A stretch of DNA of 31,068 nucleotides from Actinomycetes bacterium (GCA_021791145.1 JAJYXE010000006.1:1-31068); one strand, 5' to 3'. Positions 8,142-16,579 are shown, numbered from the stretch's first letter. Program-made: numbers and translations. Notes: a model not told the origin generated them from the sequence alone.

Positions 8142-8554
8142 CCGGTGCTCCCGTCGAGGCGTTCGGACGCCACGGCGTGCACGTCGCGCTCGCGCAGGAT
8201 CACGTACTCCTCCCCCTGCACCTCCACCTCGTAGCGGTCCTCGGGATTGAAGAGGACCTTGTCGCCTGGCTTCACCGCGCGGACGTTCGGGCCGACCGCC
8301 ACCGCCTCGGCCCACGTCAGGCGGCGCGAGACCTGTGCGGTCGCCGGGATCAGGATCCCCGCGCGCGAACGGCGCTCGCCCTCGGACGGGGTGACCTGCA
8401 CCATCACCCGGTCGAAGAGCACCGTGATGGGTTGCTTCGGGTCGGCACCCCTCGCCGGCGCGGAAGCCCGGGTCGGCGCGGAGGACCCCGACGGCGTCGG
8501 TGCCGGTCCCTGCTCGCCCGTCGCCTGCGCGTCGGGCTCGGTGCTCGATGCCAC
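8129..8554 (-). CDS. Actinobacterial GroES-family protein
   Basis: This 141-residue protein has a GroES/Cpn10-like beta-barrel from residue 42: [56 protein letters not shown] and [15 protein letters not shown], ending STGLYL. The GGIVLP mobile-loop sequence of true GroES is altered to [10 protein letters not shown]. It matches the second, divergent GroES-like family common in Actinobacteria rather than the groES of the groESL operon. Binding to GroEL is therefore uncertain. Residues 1-41 are low-complexity Pro/Ala/Ser/Thr. The start is GTG 8554, chosen because TACCGT lies 6 nt before it. It is the first gene of the hisI-trp block and diverges from the dienelactone hydrolase. Confidence 0.8.
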   Translation of the reverse strand: MASSTEPDAQATGEQGPAPTPSGSSAPTRASAPARGADPKQPITVLFDRVMVQVTPSEGERRSRAGILIPATAQVSRRLTWAEAVAVGPNVRAVKPGDKVLFNPEDRYEVEVQGEEYVILRERDVHAVASERLDGSTGLYL

Positions 8555-8560
8555 ACCCGC

Positions 8561-8566
8561 ACGGTA
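8561..8566 (-). promoter_or_regulatory. Candidate -10 box before the GroES-like gene
   Basis: TACCGT ends 6 nt before GTG 8554. Transcription would then begin at about the start codon, giving a leaderless mRNA for the whole GroES-like/hisI/trp block. Confidence 0.45.
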
Positions 8567-8651
8567 CCGCACCGTCGCACGCGGCCGATCGGGCAAGGAT
8601 CGGGCTCGGTGGCTCCTGGAGCAGACTGGGAGACGACGAAGGCGGCCGGCC

Positions 8652-8741
8652 ATGCGGTCGACCTCCGACGGCGAATGGAAGAATTGGGAGAATTGGCGGT
8701 CACAGCCGGGCACGACGGAGCCCGAGGGAGGTCGTCGATGA
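8652..8741 (+). CDS. Possible 29-codon upstream ORF with three Trp codons
   Basis: An ATG at 8652 opens a 29-residue frame whose TGA overlaps the ATG of the dienelactone hydrolase (ATGA, 8738-8741). It contains EWKNWENW, three tryptophans at residues 9, 12 and 15. No strong Shine-Dalgarno precedes it. The AT-rich codons (AAG AAT TGG GAG AAT) could instead be promoter sequence for the hydrolase. It is listed because of the exact coupling and the Trp spacing; it may not be translated. Confidence 0.25.
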   Translation: MRSTSDGEWKNWENWRSQPGTTEPEGGRR

Positions 8742-9445
8742 GCGAAGTACTGGTCCCTGCAGCGCGCGGCGAGGTCCCCGCCTATCTCGCGCGACCTCCC
8801 GGCGACGGGCCGTGGCCGGGAGTCGTCGTCCTGCACGACGTGTTCGGGATGACCGACGATCTGAGGCGCCAGGCGGACTGGCTCGCTCGGGCCGGCTTCC
8901 TCGCCGCCGCGCCCGACCTCTTCCACTGGTCGAACAAGGCCGCCTGCATCTGGACGGTGTTCAACGATCTGCGAGCACGCCGGGGACGCACGTTCGACGA
9001 CGTCGAGGCGGTCCGGGCCTGGCTCGCCGGAGACGAGCGGTGCACGGGGAAGATCGGCGTCGTCGGCTTCTGCATGACCGGCGGCTTCGCGCTCCTGCTC
9101 GCGAAAGGCCACGGGTTCGCGGTGTCGTCCGACAACTACGGCGACCTGCCTGCAGACCTCGACGCCGTGGTCCAGGGCGCCTGCCCGGTGGTCGCCAGCT
9201 ACGGCGCGCGCGACAGGCGGCTCAGGGGCGCCGCCGGCCGGCTCGAGCACGCGCTCGGCAAGGCGGGCGTGCCCCACGACGTGAAGGAGTACCCCGACGC
9301 GGCGCACGGCTTCATGAACCGCCACGGGAACCTGCTGTGGCGGCTGATGGAGCGCGTCGGGCAGGCCGGCTACGTCGAGGGCCCGGCAGAGGACGCCCGG
9401 CGCCGCATCGCGGCGTTCTTCACCGAGCACCTCGTCGGGAGCTGA
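8738..9445 (+). CDS. Dienelactone hydrolase family protein
   Basis: This is a cytosolic alpha/beta hydrolase of 235 residues. The catalytic triad is visible: Cys112 in [15 protein letters not shown], Asp159 in SYGARDRR and His190 in [14 protein letters not shown] cysteine nucleophile in GxCxxG is typical of dienelactone hydrolases, which open lactone rings in aromatic degradation. No other catabolic genes are near, so the true substrate is unknown. ATG 8738 follows GGGAGG at a good distance (8726-8731). The gene diverges from the GroES-like gene and converges on the first DMT protein, with a hairpin in between. Confidence 0.88.
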   Translation: MSEVLVPAARGEVPAYLARPPGDGPWPGVVVLHDVFGMTDDLRRQADWLARAGFLAAAPDLFHWSNKAACIWTVFNDLRARRGRTFDDVEAVRAWLAGDERCTGKIGVVGFCMTGGFALLLAKGHGFAVSSDNYGDLPADLDAVVQGACPVVASYGARDRRLRGAAGRLEHALGKAGVPHDVKEYPDAAHGFMNRHGNLLWRLMERVGQAGYVEGPAEDARRRIAAFFTEHLVGS

Positions 9446-9578
9446 CCGAGGGAACCCGAGGTCGGTCGCGCCGGGACATCTCGCGCGCCTCGTCGAGACG
9501 CGCCGCGTCCATCCGGATCTCCTGATCTGCGAGAGCGCGTGCTGCTCGGCGGCTCCCGACAGGCCCTGCGACGCCCGG

Positions 9579-9599
9579 GCTCCGGTGTGACACCGGGGC
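9579..9599. terminator. Hairpin between convergent genes
   Basis: GCTCCGG and CCGGGGC pair across TGTGACA (one G-T wobble), with CCGGTGTGACACCGG at the core. It lies between the hydrolase stop at 9445 and the DMT stop at 9604. There is no T-run, so it could be a bidirectional, GC-rich terminator. Confidence 0.4.
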
Positions 9600-9603
9600 C
9601 GGC

Positions 9604-10545
9604 TCAGCGCACGGGTCGCTCCGCCCGGCCGTCGTCGACCCGAGCACCCTCGTGGACACGGTGACGGTGGTGCTCGCGGTGGCGGAAGTGGCTGAGGTGG
9701 CTGCTCATGATCGGCGAGGCGGCCACGAGGATGACGCCCACGACCGCCATCGCCAGCCCCGCCGTCTCGAAGACCAGCGCGAAGGCGCTCCGGTCGAGAT
9801 AGTCGTGGTAGAGCCCGACCCCGAACGCGATCCCCGCGACCGGTTCGATGGCGGTCGACGCGGGCAGCGACGCCGAGAGGGGGGCCTCTTCGAAGGCGCT
9901 CTGTGCCAGCAGCATGGCGACGATCGCGACCCCGAGCAGGGTGTACGCAGGCCAGCTCGTGAACATGACCAGCACGCCGTGGTCGAGCGAGGTCATGGTG
10001 CGCTGGGTGAGCGCATCCTGCAGTCCGTAGAGGAAGCCCGCCGCGCTCGCGAGCAACGTCGCCTGCCGGTAGGGGCTCTGGCGGCGGGAGAACGTGACAA
10101 GCCCAATAGCGAGCACGCCGACCACGCCCGAGCCGATCACCCAGTGTGTCCAAGCACCGTCACCGTTGTAGCGGCCGTGGGGATCGCCTGCGGCCACGAA
10201 GATGCCGAGACCTGCGAGCAGCAGGAGGCATCCGACCCACTCGCGCACCCCGAGGCGACGTCGGCTCCACACGGCGGCCAGTGGCAGGGCGAAGAGGAGG
10301 TTGGTCGAGATGACCGGCTCGACGAGCGCGAGGTCCCCCGTCTTCAGCGCGATGGCGCCGAGCATCTGGCCGACGACCATGGTCGCGACGCCCCCGAGCC
10401 AGACGGGGCGCTGGACGAGCTTCAAGAGGAGCAGGAACGAGAGCCGCTCGTCGGGCGGCTCCTGGGCGGCCACCCGCTGCTGCACGACGAACCCCACTGC
10501 GAGGAACAGCGCGGCGCCGAGGGAGAGGGCGATCGTCACCGCCAC
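9604..10545 (-). CDS. DMT-superfamily membrane protein with His-rich tail
   Basis: This 313-residue integral membrane protein has about ten hydrophobic helices in two related halves, as in EamA/NIPA-like drug/metabolite transporters. It starts MAVTIALSLGAALFLAVGFVVQQRVA (GTG 10545). DLALVEPVISTNLLFALPLAA and the later PLSASLPASTAIEPVAGIAFG are the matching loop-helix segments of the two halves. After the last helix comes a soluble tail with seven histidines in about 17 residues (SSHLSHFRHREHHRHRVH). This could bind divalent metal, but that is an inference. The substrate is unknown. It lies 91 bp downstream of a paralogue with the same layout, probably in one transcript. Confidence 0.75.
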   Translation of the reverse strand: MAVTIALSLGAALFLAVGFVVQQRVAAQEPPDERLSFLLLLKLVQRPVWLGGVATMVVGQMLGAIALKTGDLALVEPVISTNLLFALPLAAVWSRRRLGVREWVGCLLLLAGLGIFVAAGDPHGRYNGDGAWTHWVIGSGVVGVLAIGLVTFSRRQSPYRQATLLASAAGFLYGLQDALTQRTMTSLDHGVLVMFTSWPAYTLLGVAIVAMLLAQSAFEEAPLSASLPASTAIEPVAGIAFGVGLYHDYLDRSAFALVFETAGLAMAVVGVILVAASPIMSSHLSHFRHREHHRHRVHEGARVDDGRAERPVR

Positions 10546-10636
10546 CCTACGGCACCTTCCTCGTGCGAGATCTGCCCCATGTCCCTGTCCCGAAGCATGT
10601 CCGACCCTGCACGCCAGGCCCTGGCGAGCCCACGCC

Positions 10637-11566
10637 CTACGCCGACGTCCGGTCGGGACGCCGGGCGTCCCTCCCGGGCTCCCGCAGCTGCGTGCTCTGC
10701 GAACGCTGGAGGCAGTGGATGAGCGGTGAGGTGTCGAGCGCCACGATGCCGGCGAGAAGAAGGGCGACGCCCGTGGCGATGCCGAACAACCAGGGACCGG
10801 TGCGGATGGACTCGTGGAGCACCACGATGCCGAAGACGATCGCGACGGCGGGGTCGACGGCGTCGACCACGGGCATGCTCACCGCGAGCGGCCCCGCTTC
10901 GTAGGCGCTCTGGACGAGCAGGAGCCCGATGATCGCCGACGCGGCCATCACCCACGTCTCCCAGCTCTCGAGGCCTGTCACGAACCCTTGCTCGAAGCGA
11001 GGGATGATGGCCTTGATGAGCGCCTCTTGGGTCGCGAGCACGATCCCGGCACCCAGCGCGTACAGCGAGGCACGGAGGGAGCCGGCGCTGTTGCGCCCGA
11101 GCGCGACCGCGAGGAAGCCGAGCCCGCCGGCGACCAAAAGGGCCAGGACCCACTGGTCGATCGGCGCGGAAGGCCGTCCCGCCCCCGGTGAGGCCGACGC
11201 GATGCCGACGGCGAGGCCGACGGCGACGGCGACGGCCCCGAACCACTCGCGCCCCGACATCCGCATGCTCCGCCAGCGCACCGAGATCGGCAAGGCGAAC
11301 AGCAGCTCGCTCACGACCAAGGGCTGGACGAGCACGAGCGGACCGAAGACGAGCGCGAGCGCCTCGAGGACTGTGGAGAAGAACGCCAGCCCGATCCCGA
11401 GCAACCAGCGCCGGTCGCGCGCCAAGTGCACGATGAGCCGGAACGAGAGCGCCTCGCCCTCCGGGCGCGTGCTCGCTGCACGCTGCTGGAGCACGCCTCC
11501 TACGGCATAGCTCACTCCTGCGAGCAGCGCGGCGACGATCGAGACGGCTTCCGCGCCGGCACCCAC
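10637..11566 (-). CDS. DMT-superfamily membrane protein (paralogue)
   Basis: This 309-residue protein has about ten predicted helices and the same signature as its downstream neighbour: an N-terminal SYAVGGVLQQRAA helix, then GPLVLVQPLVVSELLFALPISV, and GPLAVSMPVVDAVDPAVAIVFGIVVLHESI in the second half. The pair probably arose by duplication. This copy lacks the His-rich tail and ends in a charged segment. The start is GTG 11566, giving MGAGAEAVSIVAALLAG, with a weak GGGGA upstream. It could be an exporter or a magnesium-type NIPA transporter. The sequence does not decide. Confidence 0.75.
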   Translation of the reverse strand: MGAGAEAVSIVAALLAGVSYAVGGVLQQRAASTRPEGEALSFRLIVHLARDRRWLLGIGLAFFSTVLEALALVFGPLVLVQPLVVSELLFALPISVRWRSMRMSGREWFGAVAVAVGLAVGIASASPGAGRPSAPIDQWVLALLVAGGLGFLAVALGRNSAGSLRASLYALGAGIVLATQEALIKAIIPRFEQGFVTGLESWETWVMAASAIIGLLLVQSAYEAGPLAVSMPVVDAVDPAVAIVFGIVVLHESIRTGPWLFGIATGVALLLAGIVALDTSPLIHCLQRSQSTQLREPGRDARRPDRTSA

Positions 11567-11837
11567 GAGCCGGTCCCCTCACGCGGCGCCGGACGCTGCC
11601 GGCCGGCTGGCGGAGGAGACGGGCCACCCCTGCGTAAGGACCTCGTGCCCATCCGTCACGATCGCGCCAGGACGCGCGAAGCTCTCGGACCCACGAACCG
11701 ATCTCGCCGATCTCGCGCTCAGCCTGGCCGGCGGCGGTGCCGACGGCCCCGTCTCGCCCGTGGCCGCTCGGCGGCTCCCTCCTCAGCCGGCCTTCGCTGA
11801 TGCGCTCGTGGCCCCGAGCACCACCGCCGCGAACCGG

Positions 11838-11945
11838 CTACCGGTTGCTCTCCTGGGCCAAGTGGAGGATCGCCCAGTCCGCGGCCAGCGCCATCACGAT
11901 CGACACCGCCGCGAGCACCAAGGCCACCCGAGCTTCTCTCGGCAT
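11838..11945 (-). CDS. 35-residue single-helix membrane peptide
   Basis: A short ORF begins at ATG 11945 and ends at TAG 11840-11838. It is preceded by a textbook AAGGAGG five bases before the start, one of the best ribosome sites in the window. The peptide has a positively charged start (MPREAR), a hydrophobic stretch (VALVLAAVSIVMALAADWAIL) and a polar end (HLAQESNR), so it should be a single-pass membrane peptide. It lies 133 bp downstream of two membrane-protein genes on the same strand. It has no recognised family. The region 11567-11837 beyond it shows no gene. Confidence 0.6.
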   Translation of the reverse strand: MPREARVALVLAAVSIVMALAADWAILHLAQESNR

Positions 11946-12078
11946 CTCGGCCTCCTTCCATCGATTGGGACCAGCGTACCTCCCAGCGAAGACCGTCCGG
12001 AAGGCTGGGCGAGGCCAGGTCCGGCCCTGGCGGTGACCCTCGGTGGGCTCGGTCAGCCGGCCATCTCGACGTCCGTGC

Positions 12079-12564
12079 TCACCTGTCCGCGCCGGTGCCG
12101 CCGACCACGTCGCAGCTCGCCGCGGTGAACGCGATGACCAGCGGCACGTCGACCGCGAACACCACCAGCGTCGGCACCAAGACCGCGAGCGTGGAGGCAC
12201 GCGTGCCGTCGTCGACGAACACGAAGGCGAGCAACCCCGAGATCGCCGCGTAGCCGAGCAGGGCCCAGCGCGCGACCGCGAAGAAGGTCGCCCACGCGAA
12301 CAGGCGGATGCGCGCCACGAGGACGACTGCAGCGACGGTGAGCGCTCCCCCGCCGGCGAGCAACCCGATCGCCGGGGTGAGCGGCGGTGGGTGCGGGAGG
12401 TGCGCCGCCAGGTAGACGCCGCCTGAGAGCATCAGCGCCAGCGACGAGACCACGAGCAACGCCACCGGTGGCAGCCGACCCTCGAGGAGCGGTGGCAACT
12501 GGCCGCGAGCCTCTCCTGCGCTCGCGGATGCCTGCGGCGCCTCGTGTGGGGTGCCGCTCCTCAT
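12079..12564 (-). CDS. Four-helix integral membrane protein
   Basis: This protein of 161 residues starts at ATG 12564, whose ATGA overlaps the stop of the upstream membrane gene, so the two are coupled. A 30-residue polar N-terminus is followed by four hydrophobic segments: PVALLVVSSLALMLSGGVYLA, AIGLLAGGGALTVAAVVLVA, FFAVARWALLGYAAISGLLAFVF and TLAVLVPTLVVFAVDVPLVIAF. A cysteine follows the last helix. No family is recognised. Together with its neighbour it may form a hetero-oligomeric membrane complex, which is an inference from coupling only. Confidence 0.7.
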   Translation of the reverse strand: MRSGTPHEAPQASASAGEARGQLPPLLEGRLPPVALLVVSSLALMLSGGVYLAAHLPHPPPLTPAIGLLAGGGALTVAAVVLVARIRLFAWATFFAVARWALLGYAAISGLLAFVFVDDGTRASTLAVLVPTLVVFAVDVPLVIAFTAASCDVVGGTGADR

Positions 12565-13184
12565 GCCGTCGCGAGCTTGGTCATGATCACGAGCGTCGCG
12601 ACCTGCATCGCGCCGGTGATCCCCGCGGTGAAGATGAACCTGCGCATCAGCCGCTCGATCACCGCACCGTTGGGCTCGGGCTTCTTCAGCTCGAGGAGCA
12701 CGGCGATGTTCGCGGGCTCGAGAAGCCCGAGCGCGACGACCGCCATGACCGCCACGACGATCATGGAGGCCACGACCCAGCCGTGCTCGGGGTAGCTGGC
12801 CTCGATGGTGCCGAGGTGACGTGCGAGCTGCCATCCGCCGGCAAGCGTGCAGGTCACGAGCGTCGGCATCAGGAGCACCATCTTGGGCATGAGACGCTTC
12901 GTGAGCTCGATCCTCGCAGGGACGGAGAGCCGCCCCAGGATGGGCCCGAGCAGGAAGCCGAGGAACAGGTCGAGCGTCGTCCACATGCCGCCGCTCACGA
13001 CGTGGAGGAAGTCGAGCGCCCACAGTCGGTTCGCGACGATGGCAGCGACGAGGCCCGCGATCACGACTGCGACGCCCACCAGGCCGCGACGAGGGACCAC
13101 CTCGAGCTCGCGAGCCGGCGCACCTGCAGCCGCTCGCCGGACCGGCGGACCCTCACTGGGCCGGACCACGGTGACGTCAGCCAT
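12561..13184 (-). CDS. Five-helix integral membrane protein
   Basis: A 207-residue protein with about five predicted helices (near residues 35-52, 57-82, 100-118, 135-155 and 185-205). Helix 2 begins LDFLHVVSGGMWTTLDLFLGF, a His-containing pattern that resembles CopD/DUF2269-type membrane proteins, some of which handle copper or haem. That resemblance is weak. The start is ATG 13184 (MADVTVVRPSEG) after a G-rich CAGGGGGGTCGG ribosome site. A longer frame up to 13304 adds residues unlike the rest. It lies downstream of the SARP regulator on the same strand and is coupled to the next gene by ATGA. A repeat element at 13374-13393 lies in its upstream region. Confidence 0.7.
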   Translation of the reverse strand: MADVTVVRPSEGPPVRRAAAGAPARELEVVPRRGLVGVAVVIAGLVAAIVANRLWALDFLHVVSGGMWTTLDLFLGFLLGPILGRLSVPARIELTKRLMPKMVLLMPTLVTCTLAGGWQLARHLGTIEASYPEHGWVVASMIVVAVMAVVALGLLEPANIAVLLELKKPEPNGAVIERLMRRFIFTAGITGAMQVATLVIMTKLATA

Positions 13185-13373
13185 CCGACCCCCCTGCAGC
13201 CGTCCGCGTCGCGAGCGTAGGCAAGAGGGCGAAGACCCTTCCACAGCCGCGTCCCTGGCAGCCGTGAGCCACCTGGATGCGCTCGCTTCGGTCATCGAAA
13301 GCAAAGGGCGTCGTCACCGGGGGCCCTGGGGCATCGGCATATGAGCTGTGCACGTCGTCATGTTGGGCCCCAC

Positions 13374-13393
13374 GCGCATCCGTCGCGCATCCG
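13374..13393 (-). promoter_or_regulatory. Candidate SARP operator, 9-bp direct repeat at 11-bp period
   Basis: GCGCATCCG occurs twice, starting 11 bp apart (13374 and 13385), with TC between the copies. A third copy is at 13432-13440. SARP-family BTAD regulators bind direct repeats spaced by one helical turn, and a SARP gene ends at 13448. The same paired element recurs at 20088-20107. It lies 190-209 bp upstream of the five-helix membrane protein. Confidence 0.45.
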
Positions 13394-13446
13394 GCCAGCT
13401 CGCCGCATGCGGGCGCGACCGGCGCCGGCTCGCGCATCCGGCCAGC
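13383..13446. repeat. Pair of 17-bp direct repeats
   Basis: TCGCGCATCCGGCCAGC is present at 13383-13399 and 13430-13446, just after the SARP stop codon. The copies are perfect and 47 bp apart. The second ends one base before the stop codon of the regulator. Confidence 0.7.
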
Positions 13447-13447
13447 C

Positions 13448-16351
13448 TCAGCGCAGCCCCCGGACGCGCCGCTCGAGACGGGTGAGGCGCGGCGAGACCG
13501 GCACGTCCAGGTCCTTCGACACCGCCCGCGCGCGTGCGAGCACCTCGAGCGCGGATGCCGCGCGACCCTGCTCGGCGAGCAGTTCGGCCAGGCGCACGTA
13601 GCGGCCCTCGTCCATCGGATCGATGTCGATCGCCGCGCGCAGGCAGCTCTCCGCCTCCTGGAGGTCGCTTCTGCCGAGCTCCGCGGATGCCCAGGTGTCG
13701 AGCAACCGCAGGCAGAGGCGGCGAAGCCGCTCACGGGGGCTCGCCGTCCACGGCTCGTACAGCGCTTCGGGCAGCAGATCACCTCGATACGAGCGCAAGG
13801 CTGCGCGAGCCCGGGAGAGCCCGGCCTCGATGTCGCCTTCGCGCAGCGCCGTGATCGCATCGGTCGCCTCCGCCTCGAACGCCGCGACGTCGAGCTCGAC
13901 CCTTTGGTCGAGGACCAGCAGGTCACCGCGGCGGACGACGAGCGGCCCAGCAGAGCGGTGCAGGCGGCTCAGGACGTTGCGCAGTCGTCGGCGACCCCGC
14001 TCCGCGGTCGCCTCGGGCCACAGCACCTCGATCGCCTGCTCCACGTGGAGCCGAGACCGCTCGACCACCAGGAGCTGCACGAGCCTGGCCACCTGGGGCT
14101 CGAGACGTGCCCGGCGGCCGCCGAGCTCCACCTCGAACCCTCCGAGCGCCGAGATCGACGCCCACGGACCAGCGACCTCGGCGACCGGCGCCCGTGTCGT
14201 CACAGCCGCCACCCGGACGACCAGCTCGTGCGGGGCGGCGAGCTTTCCGTCGAGCGCAGCACCGCCAGCACGAGGTCCGAGCGTCTCGCGCGCAGGAGCG
14301 AGCGCCGCCTCGAGCGTGTCGTCCCACCCAGCCGGCAGCCCGATCCCGACCCGCTCCCGCAGAGCCTCTGCCGCCCCTGCGACCTCGAGCGCCAAGGAAG
14401 CGTGCGACTCGGCCAGGCAGGCTGCCAGAGCCAGGAGCGAGAAGGCCAAGCTGCGATCGTCGCCCAGCTCCTCGAAGGTGCTCGCCGCCTCGAGCGCGTC
14501 CTGCCGCCCCCGCTCGCGCGCACCCAGGAACCACCAGGCGATGGAGCGATGCAGCAGGCTGATCGCACGACCGTGCCGGTCTCCGAGCGCGAGCTGCAGC
14601 GCGGCCGTCGCGTCGAGATCCCGGCATGCGTCCTCAAAGCGTCCTTCTTGGATGGCCACGAGCGCGAGGTTCGCCGAGACGAGCGCCGACTCGCCCGGCA
14701 CGTCGAGGGTCTCCAGCTCGGCGAGGCTCCGAGCGAAACGCGTCGCCGCCTCACGAAGCTCGCCGGCGAAGAGCGCGACCAGCCCCAGATGATTGAGCGC
14801 TCTCGCCGCCAGGCCGTGTCGACCCTCTGCGAGCGCAAGAGCACGAGCAGCTTCGAGGGACGCCTCCGCCGCCGCGCGATCCCCCTGTCGCCAGGCGAGC
14901 ATCCCTACTCCGTCGAGCAGGTGGAAGCGCTCCGGCGCACCCGCGGGGGCGAAGGCGAGGACCTCTTCGAGCCACCGGCGCCCCTCGCTGAGCTGGTTGC
15001 GCAGCTCCCAGTACCGCCAGAGCTCCTTGGCGAGCCTTGCGGCGGCAGGCCCGTCTCGCGACCGGCACGCGGCACCGAGCGCAGCCCGGAGGTTGCGCTG
15101 CTCGCGTGCCAAGCGCTCCAGCCACTCCGCCTGGTGGGAACCGGTGACGAGGGCGTCCTCTGCCCCTTCGACCGTGTCGAGGCACCACTGGAGGTGCCCG
15201 CGCGCGAGCGCCTCCAATCGGCCGGCGCGTGCGAGCTGACAGCGGACGTTGCGGCGAACGAAGCCGGGAAGGCCGTAGCGGCCGAGCCCGCTCTCCACCG
15301 AGACGACGGCGAACGAGCGCTCGACCAGGCTTGCGAGACCGGCGACCACGCCCGAAAGCGGGAGGGCCTCGCCGATCCCGGCCAGCGATCGGCGGAGCAT
15401 CTCGGCGTCGGCGCCGCCGACGAAGACCGACAGGTGCTCGAGCAGCAGGCGCTCGACGGAGTCGAGCAGCGTCGTGCTCCAGCTGATCGTCGCGTCGAGG
15501 ACCTGCAACGGTCGGGCGCCGGCCGAGGCGCCTGCCGCGCTCAGCCGCGCGTGCAGCTCGTCGGCGATCCTGGCGAGCGGGAAGGAAGCGACCAGACATC
15601 CCGCGATCTGGAGCGCCAGGGGGATCCCGGCCAGCTCCCGGCAGATCCGTGCGACCGCGACCCACGCCTGCGCGTCGAGCTCCAGCTCGGGGACGGCCAC
15701 CTGCGCTCGCCGGGCCAACAGCTGTGGCGCCTCGTAGCCACGGATCACCTCCGCGCAGAGCTCCGATCTCGGCGGAACCGACAGGGGACCGACGCGCACG
15801 ACCTGCTCGCCGGGGACCCGAAGGGGCCGGCGGCTCGTCACCAGGATCCGCACACCCCGGCTCGTCGTGACGAGCGACCTCACGAGCGTCCTGGTGGCGC
15901 CCGCGGCTTCGTCGGCACCGTCGAGCACGAGCAGCATCTCCCTCGAGGCGAGGGTTCGGGCGACGTCCGGCACCGAGGTGAACAGGTCGTGCTCGCCGAG
16001 CGCCTCCGCCACGGCCGCGATCACGAGAGAGGGGTGCGCGACCCCTTCGAGATCGACCACGGTCGCGGCGTCGGCCAGGTCTCCGGCGCTTGCCACGGCC
16101 TCGAGCGCGAGCCGGGTCTTGCCCACGCCGACCGGACCGGTCAACGTCGTGAGGGGCCCTGCGGCCAGCGCGGCAGCGAGCTCGGCCTGCTCACGTCGGC
16201 GACCGACGAGCTCGAGCGGCCCGGCCACGCTCGGAGCCCGGCTCGCACGACCACGCGGCGTCGAGCTCGGCCGACCCGGCCCCGGGCCGCTTCCCGCCCT
16301 CCCGCCGCCGTGCTCCCACGACGTACCGCCATACCCAGCAAAACCGGGCAT
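13448..16351 (-). CDS. NTPase-TPR-SARP transcriptional regulator, C-terminal DNA-binding domain
   Basis: This is a large AfsR/SARP-class regulator of 967 residues with unusual domain order. Residues 1-45 are a Gly/Pro/Ser-rich lead. The STAND-type NTPase follows: Walker A GPVGVGKT at 72-79, Walker B MLLVLDGADE near 131-140, sensor-like ILVTSRRPL and GIPLALQIA. A middle region of about 350 residues has helical TPR-like repeats (AARALNHLGLVALFAGELREAATRF). The C-terminus, from about residue 733, is an OmpR-like winged helix (ISALGGFEVELGG through EVLWPEATAERGRRRLRNVLSRL). A BTAD domain of about 145 residues ends the protein. In AfsR the SARP part comes first. ATG 16351 is chosen for the GGGGAGG before it. 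Targets are unknown; see the repeats at 13374 and 20088. Confidence 0.88.
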   Translation of the reverse strand: MPGFAGYGGTSWEHGGGRAGSGPGPGRPSSTPRGRASRAPSVAGPLELVGRRREQAELAAALAAGPLTTLTGPVGVGKTRLALEAVASAGDLADAATVVDLEGVAHPSLVIAAVAEALGEHDLFTSVPDVARTLASREMLLVLDGADEAAGATRTLVRSLVTTSRGVRILVTSRRPLRVPGEQVVRVGPLSVPPRSELCAEVIRGYEAPQLLARRAQVAVPELELDAQAWVAVARICRELAGIPLALQIAGCLVASFPLARIADELHARLSAAGASAGARPLQVLDATISWSTTLLDSVERLLLEHLSVFVGGADAEMLRRSLAGIGEALPLSGVVAGLASLVERSFAVVSVESGLGRYGLPGFVRRNVRCQLARAGRLEALARGHLQWCLDTVEGAEDALVTGSHQAEWLERLAREQRNLRAALGAACRSRDGPAAARLAKELWRYWELRNQLSEGRRWLEEVLAFAPAGAPERFHLLDGVGMLAWRQGDRAAAEASLEAARALALAEGRHGLAARALNHLGLVALFAGELREAATRFARSLAELETLDVPGESALVSANLALVAIQEGRFEDACRDLDATAALQLALGDRHGRAISLLHRSIAWWFLGARERGRQDALEAASTFEELGDDRSLAFSLLALAACLAESHASLALEVAGAAEALRERVGIGLPAGWDDTLEAALAPARETLGPRAGGAALDGKLAAPHELVVRVAAVTTRAPVAEVAGPWASISALGGFEVELGGRRARLEPQVARLVQLLVVERSRLHVEQAIEVLWPEATAERGRRRLRNVLSRLHRSAGPLVVRRGDLLVLDQRVELDVAAFEAEATDAITALREGDIEAGLSRARAALRSYRGDLLPEALYEPWTASPRERLRRLCLRLLDTWASAELGRSDLQEAESCLRAAIDIDPMDEGRYVRLAELLAEQGRAASALEVLARARAVSKDLDVPVSPRLTRLERRVRGLR

Positions 16352-16507
16352 CGCCCTCCCCGACCCAGATCCCGCGTCCCTGCGCGCTGCGCGCGCTGCC
16401 GTCCATGCGGGCCGCACACATGGCAGGGGACCGCCGCCGCTCCCAGTGCACAGCGGTGCCTCACGCCGGCACGAGGAGCGTTCCGACTGTACACACCTCG
16501 CGCCGTC

Positions 16508-16538
16508 CGACCGCCACCCGACGTGCGCGTGGCGGTCG
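16508..16538. promoter_or_regulatory. Perfect 10-bp inverted repeat, likely operator
   Basis: CGACCGCCAC and GTGGCGGTCG flank an 11-base spacer. The centre-to-centre distance is 21 bp, two helical turns, as for a dimeric repressor. It lies 42 bp upstream of the -10-like box for the radical SAM gene and 157 bp upstream of the SARP start. Confidence 0.5.
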
Positions 16539-16579
16539 CCTCCGCCTCCCAATGGGAACTCACTGACTCTACGTCATGC

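Noticed and set aside
8652..8741. A trp attenuator (trpL) controlling the trp genes
   Set aside because: The Trp-rich ORF is on the + strand, opposite to trpE, so it cannot lead that mRNA.
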